Position numbers and translations under genes: made by a program
The notes under the pieces: generated by a model
Told to the model about the DNA's origin: nothing
What the model saw: the letters and a program-made list of their open reading frames with translations, nothing else
The model's database searches: none
Shown: in pieces, positions 21,863-31,041 of the stretch
Numbering within the stretch: the stretch's first letter is position 1
How the letters are laid out: every line of letters begins with the position of its first letter
NCBI GenBank assembly: GCA_027943335.1
Contig: BSBK01000522.1
Span: forward strand, 1,424,001-1,488,000
Origin: Chamaecyparis obtusa
Taxonomy: Eukaryota > Streptophyta > Pinopsida > Cupressales > Cupressaceae
Length of the DNA stretch: 64,000 bases
Direction of reading: 5' to 3'

Positions 21863-23656
21863 ACTTGGATGCCAACCTTCATTGGTGTTGATAATGATGT
21901 GTTGTAGATCAGAGGAGATGAAATATGAACTGGAGGTTAATGGCACGACTTGTTGACTGTCTGTTGAGATGATATCATGATGATGTCATATTAAGATGAG
22001 AATTAGAAGCATTATGATTAGAATCAGAAGCATTGAGATAATGATTGGAAGCATTGAGATGAGGATTAGAAGCATGACATTGGTGCTAATAGTGGTGTGA
22101 TACCATAGTATGTTGTAGTATCTTATTCTTGACCATTTCTCCTGGATGAGCAATTGATGCTATAAAGGTGTTTGTAGATTGTTGAAGTGTGAAATTGTAG
22201 AGAAAAGCTTGTTGGTTATCCAGAAGAATGCTCCACATTCCTCCACATTTGATGCTATGGTCTTGTGGTTTAGAACATAGATTGTATGTGCTGTAGATGT
22301 TGCAATCTTATCTTTTTCAGGTCCTTGGTGTTGCCGCAAATGTCTTTGGAGTATGTAGTGTGTTGGCAGTTTGGGCGTCTATCAGGATTGGTCCGAAAAA
22401 TGCTCCACATTGAAGTTTCTAGTGTTGTGGCTCAGAGGGAATGTTTATGAGGTTTGTGCAACATCTCAGTTTAAATTTTTGGTAACGAAGTGTATCACAA
22501 GTATGTTTATGGTGATGTGTTTCCTAACTGGGTTTGTTGGCTTTCCCGTTATGAAGAGGTCGATATCATAATGGTTGTGGTAGTTTGGGTTAACATGAAA
22601 ACATGAAATATGTATTTGGGAATGATGTTGGATGTTCAAAGAACATCTCTATGTGATCTACATGGCAATGGTTGTTTGCATTGTGTTTGGAGTTCATTTC
22701 TGTGTAACTTGTTGATGTCTAGCTGGCAGGGTCTTTGTTCTTGGTTTCACTTTACTTTTGGGGTTTGCATTAGCATTGGAGATTGTAATGAGTTGTTTTG
22801 GGGCCATGCTATTGATTAGGGTGATCTACATTATGCCTATTCAGTTTGATGTTGTGTTTTTGGGCTGACTGGTAAAATGTTACATGCTACATCTATATAT
22901 TACCTTGTTGCTGACTTTGGAGGATGTGTGCCAATATATTTAATGTTTGTGGCTGCATTAGAAGTTGTAGTAATATGTTTTAGGTCCTCTCTCTTGGTTT
23001 GGACTGCTTTCACCACTTTATGGTGTTGAGGTCGACTTATTGAGGTCATTGCTTTAGGCCAGCCTAATTGATGTTTTTCTTGATGGGATGTATACATAGA
23101 TGATCATATCATTTGCAACAGGTGTGGAATGTCCATGGATTGTGAAGGATGCGAGATTAAGGAAGCAAAAGTGTGTGGTGGAAGTTGTGGGAATGAATTG
23201 ATGAATTATTACTTGAGATATCATGTCAAAGCATCTATATACTAAGGAGACTACTGGAAGCTATATGCAAAAGGCTTATATATTGTAATTCACTATCATG
23301 TATCCTGCGCTGAGATCGTGAGTCTCTTGAGGAGGTCCTTTGTATCTTGTATGGAGGTAGCGAGTCTTTCCAACAAGTCATTTATATCTTGTCCTGAGAT
23401 AGTGTATGTTGGCTGCAAGCCTAGCAGTGAGCCTCATTGCAATACTTTCATATATTGTGAGATATTCTTTCTGTGGGTTTTCCCTCATTTGGTATTCCAT
23501 GTAAATTTGGTATTATCTTGTGGATTGGTGTTGATTTTTTTATCTTACACCACTGCTGATTAAAGTTATATGTTCTGAAATTAAGGTAAAAAGGCATTAA
23601 GATTGTTAAAGACTGATTCATCCCCCCGTCACAGTCTCTATGTATTTAGCAAGAGA

Positions 23657-24104
23657 TGTAGCACTTTCCCTTAACACTTGTATGACACTTTGAAGAGCCA
23701 TTTGAAGGCTGCAATCAGCTATATGGAGGTAAAATACTCCCTTAAAATATATGGCAACAGGCGGGAACAACCTGAAAGCTGCAGATGGGTTTGTTTGAGA
23801 CTTTTAAGCCTTTATTACATGCTATCCCCCTAACTAAAATATGGTTGCTGCCTTTCCAATATGGTATGAAACCTTGAATAAATGAGAGGTGTCTGTTTTA
23901 ACAAATTATATATATATATATATATATATCTGTGTGTGTGTGTCTTAATCTTCAGAAAACCCAAATAAACATATCTAGAATGAATCTTCAATGCAACATG
24001 GCACAAATCTCATACCAAAACACTGTAGAATCAAATGACATAAACATTCAACACAAGAGTTAACTCTGTATGAATCTATTTGATCTGCTAGTTGGGTTTT
24101 CATC
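23657..24104. other. Spacer with TA/GT microsatellite
   Basis: Non-coding flank between Copia-1 and the next hAT element. It contains a TA run passing into TG repeats at about 23907-23942. The last eight bases (TTTTCATC) are the target duplication of the hAT element. Confidence 0.7.
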
Positions 24105-25261
24105 CTAAGTTACCGATTCGGGTGCGCGGATGCGTGAAATTTTTTTTTAGGGGATGCGGATGCGTTTGGATGCATATATATATATATATATATATATTTC
24201 AAATATATATATATATATATATATATGCATAGAAATGCAAGATGTCCTCTGGGTGCCTGTCAGAAGCCATCCCTGGGAGAATACAGACAATTATTCTCAG
24301 CTGTACACTTCTATATATTCACTTAAATTGCAGAGGAAGTGTGGTAATATAGACAACTATAAAATTCGGCTGAAGTTCCACAAGGTTTAAAAATTAAAAA
24401 AAAAATTGACATTAAATTCGTCTTATATAATTTCATAAATATCAACATAATTTAACATTTATAAAATATAAATCATAAGAAATCACTTTATTTAAAAAGA
24501 TATATAATTTATCAATACTAAAATAATAATATATTAAATTTAAATGAACTATAATAAATTTTAAAATTATTCATAAGTTTATAAGTTAAAAAACTATTAA
24601 AAATTTATATTTGTTAATTTTTGTATATTATTAATTTAATATTTAAATTAAATATATCAAAATATTTCATTTTGAATATCAAATACAAAGAAATAAAAAA
24701 ATAAAAAAATACTAATGATGAATCTATTAAAATTTAAATGCTAAGTTTTAATAAAAATTTAATATTCGTTTAATAAACTCTTTACTAAAATTAGGAAAAA
24801 TGAAAAATCCTATTCAATCTTGATTCTTTAATACTTTATAATACAGCAGACATCGTAATAAAAAAAATTAAAGAAAAACTTTAGGGAAAAAACTATAAAT
24901 TAAGAAGTTGGCTGCGACACGGGAAGCGGTGGTCAATTTGCAATGGCGAAGAATCGGCTGCAACAGAAATTTCGCCCCAGCTGTTAGTCGTCGTGGCTGA
25001 ACAAACTCTCTTAACACCGTTAAATTTGGAGAACTTTAAATTTGGCTGAACAAACTCTCGTCGTGGCAGTAGACGTTTTTCCATCAGAGAACTGAGTTCA
25101 GACTTCAACAAAGTTGCAGTAGACGTTTTTACCAGTTTGACATTTTTGAATTTGCTGCTGATGGCTTCCGGCAGGCACCCACAGGGTATCCGCCTCCGGA
25201 TCAGCATCCGTACGCATCCGCTTCCGCCTCCATGGTTGCAGGGCACGCATCGGTATCTTAG
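24105..25261. mobile_element. Non-autonomous hAT element, 1157 bp, perfect TSD
   Basis: It is flanked by identical TTTTCATC (24097-24104 and 25262-25269), the 8-bp duplication typical of hAT. Ends read inward are CTAAGTTACCGATTCG and CTAAGATACCGATGCG. Further in, a longer inverted pair is visible: CTGGGTGCCTGTCAGAAGCC at about 24249 against its complement near 25165. The middle is about 80% A/T without coding capacity. TTAAATTCGTCTTATATAATT near the left end resembles the same zone of the autonomous-type element at 55787, so the two families are related. It must rely on a transposase supplied elsewhere. Confidence 0.85.
24174..24228. repeat. TA-repeat palindrome
   Basis: Two (TA)n arms separated by TTTCAAA are bounded by GCATATA and TATATGC, so the whole tract can fold into one long hairpin. 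It is inside the hAT element and is probably a slippage product. Confidence 0.8.
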
Positions 25262-25489
25262 TTTTCATCATTAGACTCAAGAATGAATGCAGGTAAATCT
25301 CCTAAATAAACAGGGGTTTCATAAAATGTTCAAAATGAGCTCTCTTTCCTCCAAATCCCCTTTCAATCCCCTTTCATAATAACTTTTTTTAATAATAATA
25401 TTATTATTTGTGTCCTTTTATTTTTCCTTCCAAAAAGTAACATTACTCTCCTTTTAAATAATTAACATAAGTCATGTTTTAACTTCTAT

Positions 25490-25660
25490 TTTTTTACAAC
25501 TTTTTTTGATTGGTAAATGATATTCTTCTAAGGTGCCAAACACTCCACAAATTCAAGCCTGCAAGCACAATGGCCCAGCGGGGGTTTGAACCTTGGAGGC
25601 AGTCTCACCAACGAAGTGTTTCAACCGCTGCTCAATATGGGTCACACCTTATTTTTGGAC
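25490..25660 (-). mobile_element. Probable tRNA-derived SINE
   Basis: On the minus strand a box A-like TGAGCAGCGG (25634-25625) is followed about 33 bases later by GGTTCAAACCCC (25592-25581), a good RNA polymerase III box B. The unit then runs about 90 bases into an A-rich end (CAATCAAAAAAAG, TTGTAAAAAAAT) near 25490. The spacing of box A and box B and the A-rich tail fit a tRNA-related SINE head and tail. No target duplication was confirmed, and a tRNA cloverleaf cannot be drawn, so it is not a tRNA gene. Confidence 0.5.
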
Positions 25661-26251
25661 AACTTAACATTTAACTATTTAACTTTTTATTTATTTTTTC
25701 CTGCACATGCACCCAAAGTTATGGAAAATATCAAATTAGGACAAATAGGAATTCTGACCATGCCAAAATACTTTTAAGCTCTCAAGAAACAAACTTTATG
25801 AAAATTGGTGCTTTCCAAATATAACTAACTTCTTCGGATTAATTAAAATCTCAATGATGTTTTCTTTGGATTGCAATGGTAGTTTCCATTATTTTAATAT
25901 ATTAATTAATATTTCTTTGTTTCGTTTTTTTCCATTTAGCACTGTGATTCGCTTCGGTTGTCGAATCATACTTCCCTTATTGAAACTCAAGATTCAATTT
26001 TTAGGCAATTATGTAAGTAAACGAATGACTATGTATTAAGCCAATGCAATCTAATGATAGGTGTAACATTAATGTTGTTCAAACACCAAATGTTTTCCTT
26101 CCACTGCAATATTTGTATTGTCTATTTTTATTTTCATTTGTTCTGCAGTTAAAGAGACTTTATGCGGTACAGCTTCTACATTTTCTTCTTTAGGTATTGA
26201 TCTGTATGTGTTTTGATTTTTCTGTTGACATTGACGCTTTTGTCCATGCAG
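25661..26251. other. Non-coding stretch with weak exon-like segments
   Basis: No clear gene. A segment at about 25942-26012 is preceded by a pyrimidine-rich CATTTAG and ends at the strong donor GTAAGT. A second, 26151-26195, lies between TTCTGCAG and GTATTG. Their phases do not join in an open way to the candidate exon at 26252, so they are recorded only as possibilities. Confidence 0.3.
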
Positions 26252-26340
26252 TGGAGATCAATTAGTGGAGAAGAACTGTCCATGCTTATATTATCAGGGC
26301 ACTATATTGCTATTGCATTAGTTGATAAGCACAAACTCAG
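26252..26340 (+). CDS. Candidate host-gene exon A (partial, unknown protein)
   Basis: An 89-bp segment lies between a good acceptor (TTTTGTCCATGCAG) and donor (CAG|GTAATT). Only one of its three frames is open throughout; it encodes 29 residues, starting WRSISGEELSMLILSGHY and ending LVDKHKL, and stops in phase 2. The composition looks like ordinary protein and unlike the AT-biased surroundings or any transposon protein I know. If spliced to 39575, the frame stays open and reads on into PWLEELF. I do not recognise the protein. It may be one exon of a gene whose intron holds the elements between 27 and 39.5 kb. It could also be chance. Confidence 0.35.
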
Positions 26341-27169
26341 GTAATTTTCTGTGACTGTCTCATTCACAGTTTATTTTTTATACATAGAGAAAAAATTGAC
26401 TTGCCTTAATATTTAATGTATTCCCTTTCAGTTCATTTTTAATTTCGAATGCTGTTTGGGAAATATCACCCAGTTCAACATAAGCTACTTCTCCCTAAAA
26501 TATTGTAATGCTGAGTTCTAGCATAAAGAGTTTGCATATCTCTGAAGCTAGGTTGATTATCTTTTAAATATTTACCCTTTCTGATGCAGAAAATTTGTGC
26601 TTTTCTCATTTTAAACCCATTTTGAAATCTTTTTGTTTAATAATGTTTTTTCGTTTTACTTATTTGAACTTAAGGATAATTGGAAACATTCCTTGGCGTT
26701 GTTTTATCCCCTTGTACCTGTATGGATATTGTTTAGCCTTGTATTTGGTCCCAATCTACATATAAGTATGCCTAGGCACATTCAAGTGACCAAATGTTTT
26801 TAGGAGTTTTCTTAACGCCTTTTTAAATGTTTGGGGCCTAAGTGTCTCAAGTACCCGTGTTCAACCAGGTACATTGTTTAGAAGTTTTTCAAGTTTTTAT
26901 TTCTTTTTGTATGTTTTGCATTTTTTATGCATAATAAGGGGTTATATTGTTTATTTTTTTTAGTTGTAGGGTTGTATTTGTAATATTAATTTGTTTAGGT
27001 TCATATAGAATGGTTAGTAATTCTTGTTTTCTTGCCTCAAATTTGATGTATCATCACCTATTTGGTGACATACAACATTGATTGAACAACTTCTTGGTGG
27101 TAGGGTTTATCTTTGGTGTTGTAGCCAATGTGCAAAAAGAGTAGAAGAGCTTGTACTTCTGAGTGAAAG
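26341..27169. other. AT-rich stretch, nothing recognised
   Basis: No convincing exon, repeat boundary or RNA gene was seen. If exon A is real, this is intron sequence. Confidence 0.4.
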
Positions 27170-27721
27170 GTCACTTCTATGGTATTTCTTGCTGGTGATT
27201 AAGAGTTTGTCCTGGGTGAAATAAAAAAGGTTTTTGAAAGAAACAAATGTTGACTAGTATTGAATAACAAAAGGACGATGACATGGTAAGTAATACATCA
27301 AAGGAAATAACACATTCTCTTGCTGAGAAAAGCTTGCACAAAATACTTAGTGGCTTATCACAACCAAGTGGCCCACATCCTTGCATAGCAATTGCACCAT
27401 CTTCTAGAGAAGAGAATTTTTCAGCTTTGCATAAAAGAGGCCCATTGGAAAAGGTCTTCAAGAATGAAGTGAGATAGAAGATCTAAGCATTGCTCATTAC
27501 ATTTATGGCATTGAGCTTTCTTTCATTCTCATTAAGTCACCATATTGGTGAGATATAGTGATGACCCTTTCTAATACACCTTTTGATTATGTTAGTCCTT
27601 GGCATAAAAAGGTGCAAACCAGCTTATTGGTGAAGGAGAAAGCTTCAATAGAGGCTTCATCCAAAGCAATCAAGGTACATGGCCCAAAACAAGTGTGTTC
27701 ATATTTTATGATGGATGGTAC

Positions 27722-28723
27722 CTAAGTCACAAGGTTCGAATTTGAGTTCATGTTCAGCAAACATAAAAATTTGGATGAAGTTCGGCAAGGGGAAACATTT
27801 TGAGAAAAAATTTCGACTTTAAATTCGCTTCATATAATTTTTTAAATTAAAATATTGATGATATATACAATCTAAAATTGATTCTTATATTATAAAATAT
27901 CCACAAAATTATATCAATATTATTTTTTATTTTTAACTTTTAAAATAAAAGTTAAACAATACTTCAGATTTTTGAAAAAACCTAAGTCTTCATTTTTAAT
28001 AGTAACAAAATTTATTTCCAAAAACATAATATAAAAAATACAAACTTAAAATTTATTTAAAAAAAATATTAATCAATTATTAGGTATAAATTTTGTTAGT
28101 AAATCATGGGAGAAAAGTCGAACAAAAGGAAAAAGGTGATAAATTTAAATACATCTTTTATAAAAAAATGAGTATAACTACTATAATATATAACTTTTCA
28201 CTAACGTCAAACTCAATATTAAAATTTTATTATACAAATAAAAAATGATGCTTAATTTTCTATAAACTACAGGGAAAAACCCTAAAGATCTCCTTCGAAA
28301 CCATAGAGGAAGTGGTGTCACGGCTGGTCAAGAGTAGCGCAAAAGTTCAAAAGTGTTATGTAAGGCGGTGAGTTTCTCAAACCATCAAACCATCAAAGGT
28401 CAAAAGTAGTGTAGAAGTTCAAAAGTGAAATGTAAGGCGGTGAGTTGCTCAAACCATCAAACCATGAAACGCTCAAAATGGTCGTTGGAGTTTGGACTGT
28501 TGCCCTCTATTTGCACCTAGAAAACCTCATCTGCAAATAAAATATACTGTGCCCTAGCTGCTGGTAGGTGATAATTGATCCTCAAAATCAATGGTGAGCT
28601 GAAAATCGACACAAATCAACATGCCTTTCTATTATGAATTCATTTGCAAATTTTAACGAATTTTATGTCGTTTAGCCGAATTTTGAACCTCATGCTTGAA
28701 GTTTGGCGAACCCTGTGACATAG
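27722..28723. mobile_element. Non-autonomous hAT element, 1002 bp, same termini as the 55787 hAT
   Basis: The left end CTAAGTCACAAGGTTCG is identical to the 17-bp terminus of the intact-length hAT at 55787-59540. The right end read inward is CTATGTCACAGGGTTCGCC. Flanks are GATGGTAC (27714-27721) and GATGGTAT (28724-28731), one mismatch in eight. Subterminal GATGAAGTTCGGCAAGG on the left and TTTAGCCGAATTTTGAAC on the right also match that element. The interior is AT-rich, non-coding, with a 72-bp tandem duplication at about 28326-28466. It is an internally rearranged relative that could be moved by the larger element's transposase. Confidence 0.85.
28326..28466. repeat. 72-bp tandem duplication inside the hAT element
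   Basis: Two imperfect copies start GGTCAAGAGTAG and GGTCAAAAGTAG and share GTAAGGCGGTGAGTT and CTCAAACCATCAAACC. This lies in the subterminal zone where hAT transposase binding repeats usually occur, but no such role is shown. Confidence 0.75.
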
Positions 28724-29439
28724 GATGGTATGATTGCAAAAGTAAACCATTGATCAATATTATTACAGTGTCCCTAAAGAGGTGATGTTTGTGAAGGGAG
28801 TAGATTGCAAGAGGCAAGTGAAAGATGCAAATTTCGTTAGCAATATCTGTTATAGAATTATTTAAAGCGGCAAGCCTTGAAAATGTTGTTTAAGTCATAA
28901 TAAACAACACTAAATTGTTTGGCAATTGGTTCTATAGTGAAGGGTGGTCACATTTTCTAGACACCATGTGTAGTCCACTCAGTCCATTATTGCAAAGGAT
29001 TGACATACAAATTGAGTGGATCAAACAAATCTACATGAAAGCCAAGGAGATTCAAGTGTTTGGTACTACTCATCATATGTCATAAGGCATCTTCAAGACC
29101 TTCAAGTTGGAGTTGTTGAAGTTAATCTAAATTTAATTTTTCATTATTTTTTAATTTTAATTTCTAACTGTTGATATGTGCCGTGCATTTTTTTACACCA
29201 TGTTAGGTTGTCAAAAATCGATTTGCGTCTCACACAATCATTTTAAGACAATTTGTGAGTGTGTGAGAGGCATTGAGTTATATGGTGATCAATAGCCTTT
29301 GGAGTGAATGGAGGTAGTCAAGCATAGAAAGAGCCCAAAATGTGAAAGCATTGATGCTAGATGATGAATGGTGGGTTTGCGTGGAATATATTTTGGGTTT
29401 CATTGATCCCATTATCAACATGATTTGTTGTGTTGATAC

Positions 29440-29888
29440 CAGTGAAACACGGGGACTCACACCCCCCAAAAAACCTCGAAGTACCCGTCCCCGAGACATC
29501 CTCGCACCAGGTACTTGGAGTACCCGAGTACCCCAACCTCCACCATTCCGCAACCACGCCGCCAGTGGGACATATACTCGAATTTCTATTTGAATTTTGA
29601 TTTTTGAATGTTACTATTGGGTATGTACTATGTTGAATGTTCAATGGTTATGGTTCGTGTTGCAATTTTGCTATGTTCAAGTATTTCAATTTGGTATGTT
29701 ATACTGAAACATCATTTCATAACTAGCATTTCAAGTTCTATATATGTATAGTATACAATACCCCCTAGCCCCCCTGCCGCCGTCCCCCACTGTTCCCCCG
29801 CCGTCCTGAAATTGAGGCCCTTTGTCCCCCCGTCCCGGAAACACGTTCCGACATACCCAAGCACCGCCCAAGCACCGGTGTTACACTG
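29440..29888. mobile_element. 449-bp hAT-type MITE with perfect TSD
   Basis: It is flanked by identical GTTGATAC (29432-29439 and 29889-29896). Ends read inward are CAGTGAAACACGGGG and CAGTGTAACACCGG, the CAGTG start being common in hAT elements. It is C-rich at both ends, with runs such as GTACCCGAGTACC and CCCCCGCCGTCC, and AT-rich in the middle. No coding capacity. It splits the transposase motif between MICCVDT and RPCLGELYDG, which is a clean way to date it after copy b. Confidence 0.85.
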
Positions 29889-31041
29889 GTTGATACAAAT
29901 CGCCCATGTTTGGGTGAACTTTATGATGGCATGAACTCCATTGTTGAAAATTTAAGAATTATAATAGAAGCCAAGGAACATGACCCAACGTTTGCATTTT
30001 TTGAAAGTGTGCAAAAGATCATCATTGACTATTGGAACAAACGATCACACCTTTCTATCTCTTAGCATTCATTTTGTTGCCATACGATTATAGCAAAGAG
30101 ACTTTCCTTATTGAGGAGGGTGCCACCATATAAGATTGCATTCAGAAGGATATTTCTAGCTGAAGATATTCGAAGTGTTGCCTTGAGTGAGTTTGGCCAC
30201 TTCATATCTTCAAGGAATCATGATGTTTCAGCTCTTAGAGACAAATATAGGAAAAATGCTCATGAATGGTGGTACATAAATGGTCAAGGCTCTATTTACT
30301 TGCAGCCTCTTGCAATTAAAATTTTCTCTCAAGCATGTGATTTTTTATTTTTCAGTTTTCTTGTTTTTCATTTGTTTCTATTATGCTATACACTATATTT
30401 TATAATTTATGTTTTGTAATTTTTAAAATTAAATAGTAAATGTTATATGTAAATATAGCAAGTCGTGAGTTCTTTAGTTGAGTGGAATTGAAGTTGAGGA
30501 TTTGGTTTATATACACTCCAACTTTCGTCTTTTGTCATATAAGACACCCAAGTACAATGAAAACGTGACAATGAGTTGGGATCTAAGTTGCGAGTGTGTC
30601 AATTTAGAGGCTACAGTTATATAGCTTGCCAAAGTCTTTATAGACAAGGCAACTTCTGCACATGACACAAATAATGGGAGTGACATTCTTATTGATTGTG
30701 GTTCAAATGAAATTGAACTGAATGTTGACTTTGATGCATTTGATGAAGAAGAATATGAAGATATTAAAAATTGATTATAATTTCATTGTGTAACAAAATT
30801 TTGATTTGGCAAATCATTGAGTTATGAATTTATGAGTATTTTTTATTTTTGCATATTATCAATATGAGGTATTTAAATATTCTATTTATTGGCAAAACTA
30901 TGCATATTAGTTTTTACATTATAATTTATAAATTTGAATCCCTACCTGTTACTGAAGAATTAGTTTTTCTTTATCATCAAATTGATACTCATACCCACAT
31001 AAAGATAAAAGGAAAGAGCATATCCTCTTTCCAAAAAAAGC

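Larger units (their letters stand above)
1969..23651 (+). mobile_element. Copia-1: old, heavily nested Ty1/Copia LTR retrotransposon
   Basis: Two homologous LTRs (1969-4234 and 19224-23651) bracket a decayed gag-pol region read on the + strand. Both LTRs start TGTTGG(C/T)AG and end in CA. The 5-bp flanks are AGACA on the left (1964-1968) and AGAGA on the right (23652-23656), a target duplication with one mismatch. A tRNA primer site follows the 5' LTR, and a polypurine tract precedes the 3' LTR. The LTRs differ at many positions, so the insertion is old. The body is interrupted by at least six later insertions and lacks part of integrase, most of the RT palm and thumb, and the end of RNase H. 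It appears related to the younger element at 48017-60632: its protein motifs, LTR ends and duplicated purine tract align with that one. Confidence 0.85.
19224..23651 (+). repeat. 3' LTR of Copia-1, split by a solo LTR
   Basis: It matches the 5' LTR from TGTTGGTAGTTGG to GTATTTAGCA. At 19692-21862 it is interrupted by a 2171-bp insert; without that it is about 2.25 kb, like the 5' copy. It is followed by AGAGA, the partner of AGACA at 1964-1968. There are many substitutions and small indels relative to the 5' copy. Confidence 0.85.
27283..30775 (+). pseudogene. hAT transposase pseudogene (copy b)
   Basis: The N-terminal part reads LAEKSLHKILSGLSQPSGPH (27310 on), an equivalent of which is found in copy c. 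The first nested element interrupts it at 27722. From 28740 the DUF659 core is in pieces (ENVVQVI-like near 28880; TPCVVHSVHYCKG near 28965). After a probable intron (about 29123-29207) come RFASHTIILRQF and MICCVDT, where the second nested element sits. Beyond it RPCLGELYDGMNSIVENL resumes at once, followed by IAFRRIFLAEDIRSVALSEF and NAHEWWYINGQGSIYLQPLA (30110-30330), the last being the start of the hAT dimerisation region. The tail after about 30450 is frameshifted and acidic. Stops and frameshifts are frequent, so no protein is made. Confidence 0.65.
27170..30843 (+). mobile_element. hAT fossil copy b, with two nested hAT elements
   Basis: Decayed hAT transposase motifs run left to right and align with copy c (30950-34144) from a SLHKILSGLSQPSGPHP-type stretch to the shared end TATGAATTTATGAGTATTTT. 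Terminal inverted repeats were not found. Inserts at 27722-28723 and 29440-29888 each have 8-bp duplications. Boundaries are set by where similarity with copy c begins and ends. Confidence 0.65.

Noticed and set aside
25561..25640. tRNA gene on the minus strand
   Set aside because: Box A and box B are present, but acceptor, D and anticodon stems cannot be formed; a SINE is the better reading.
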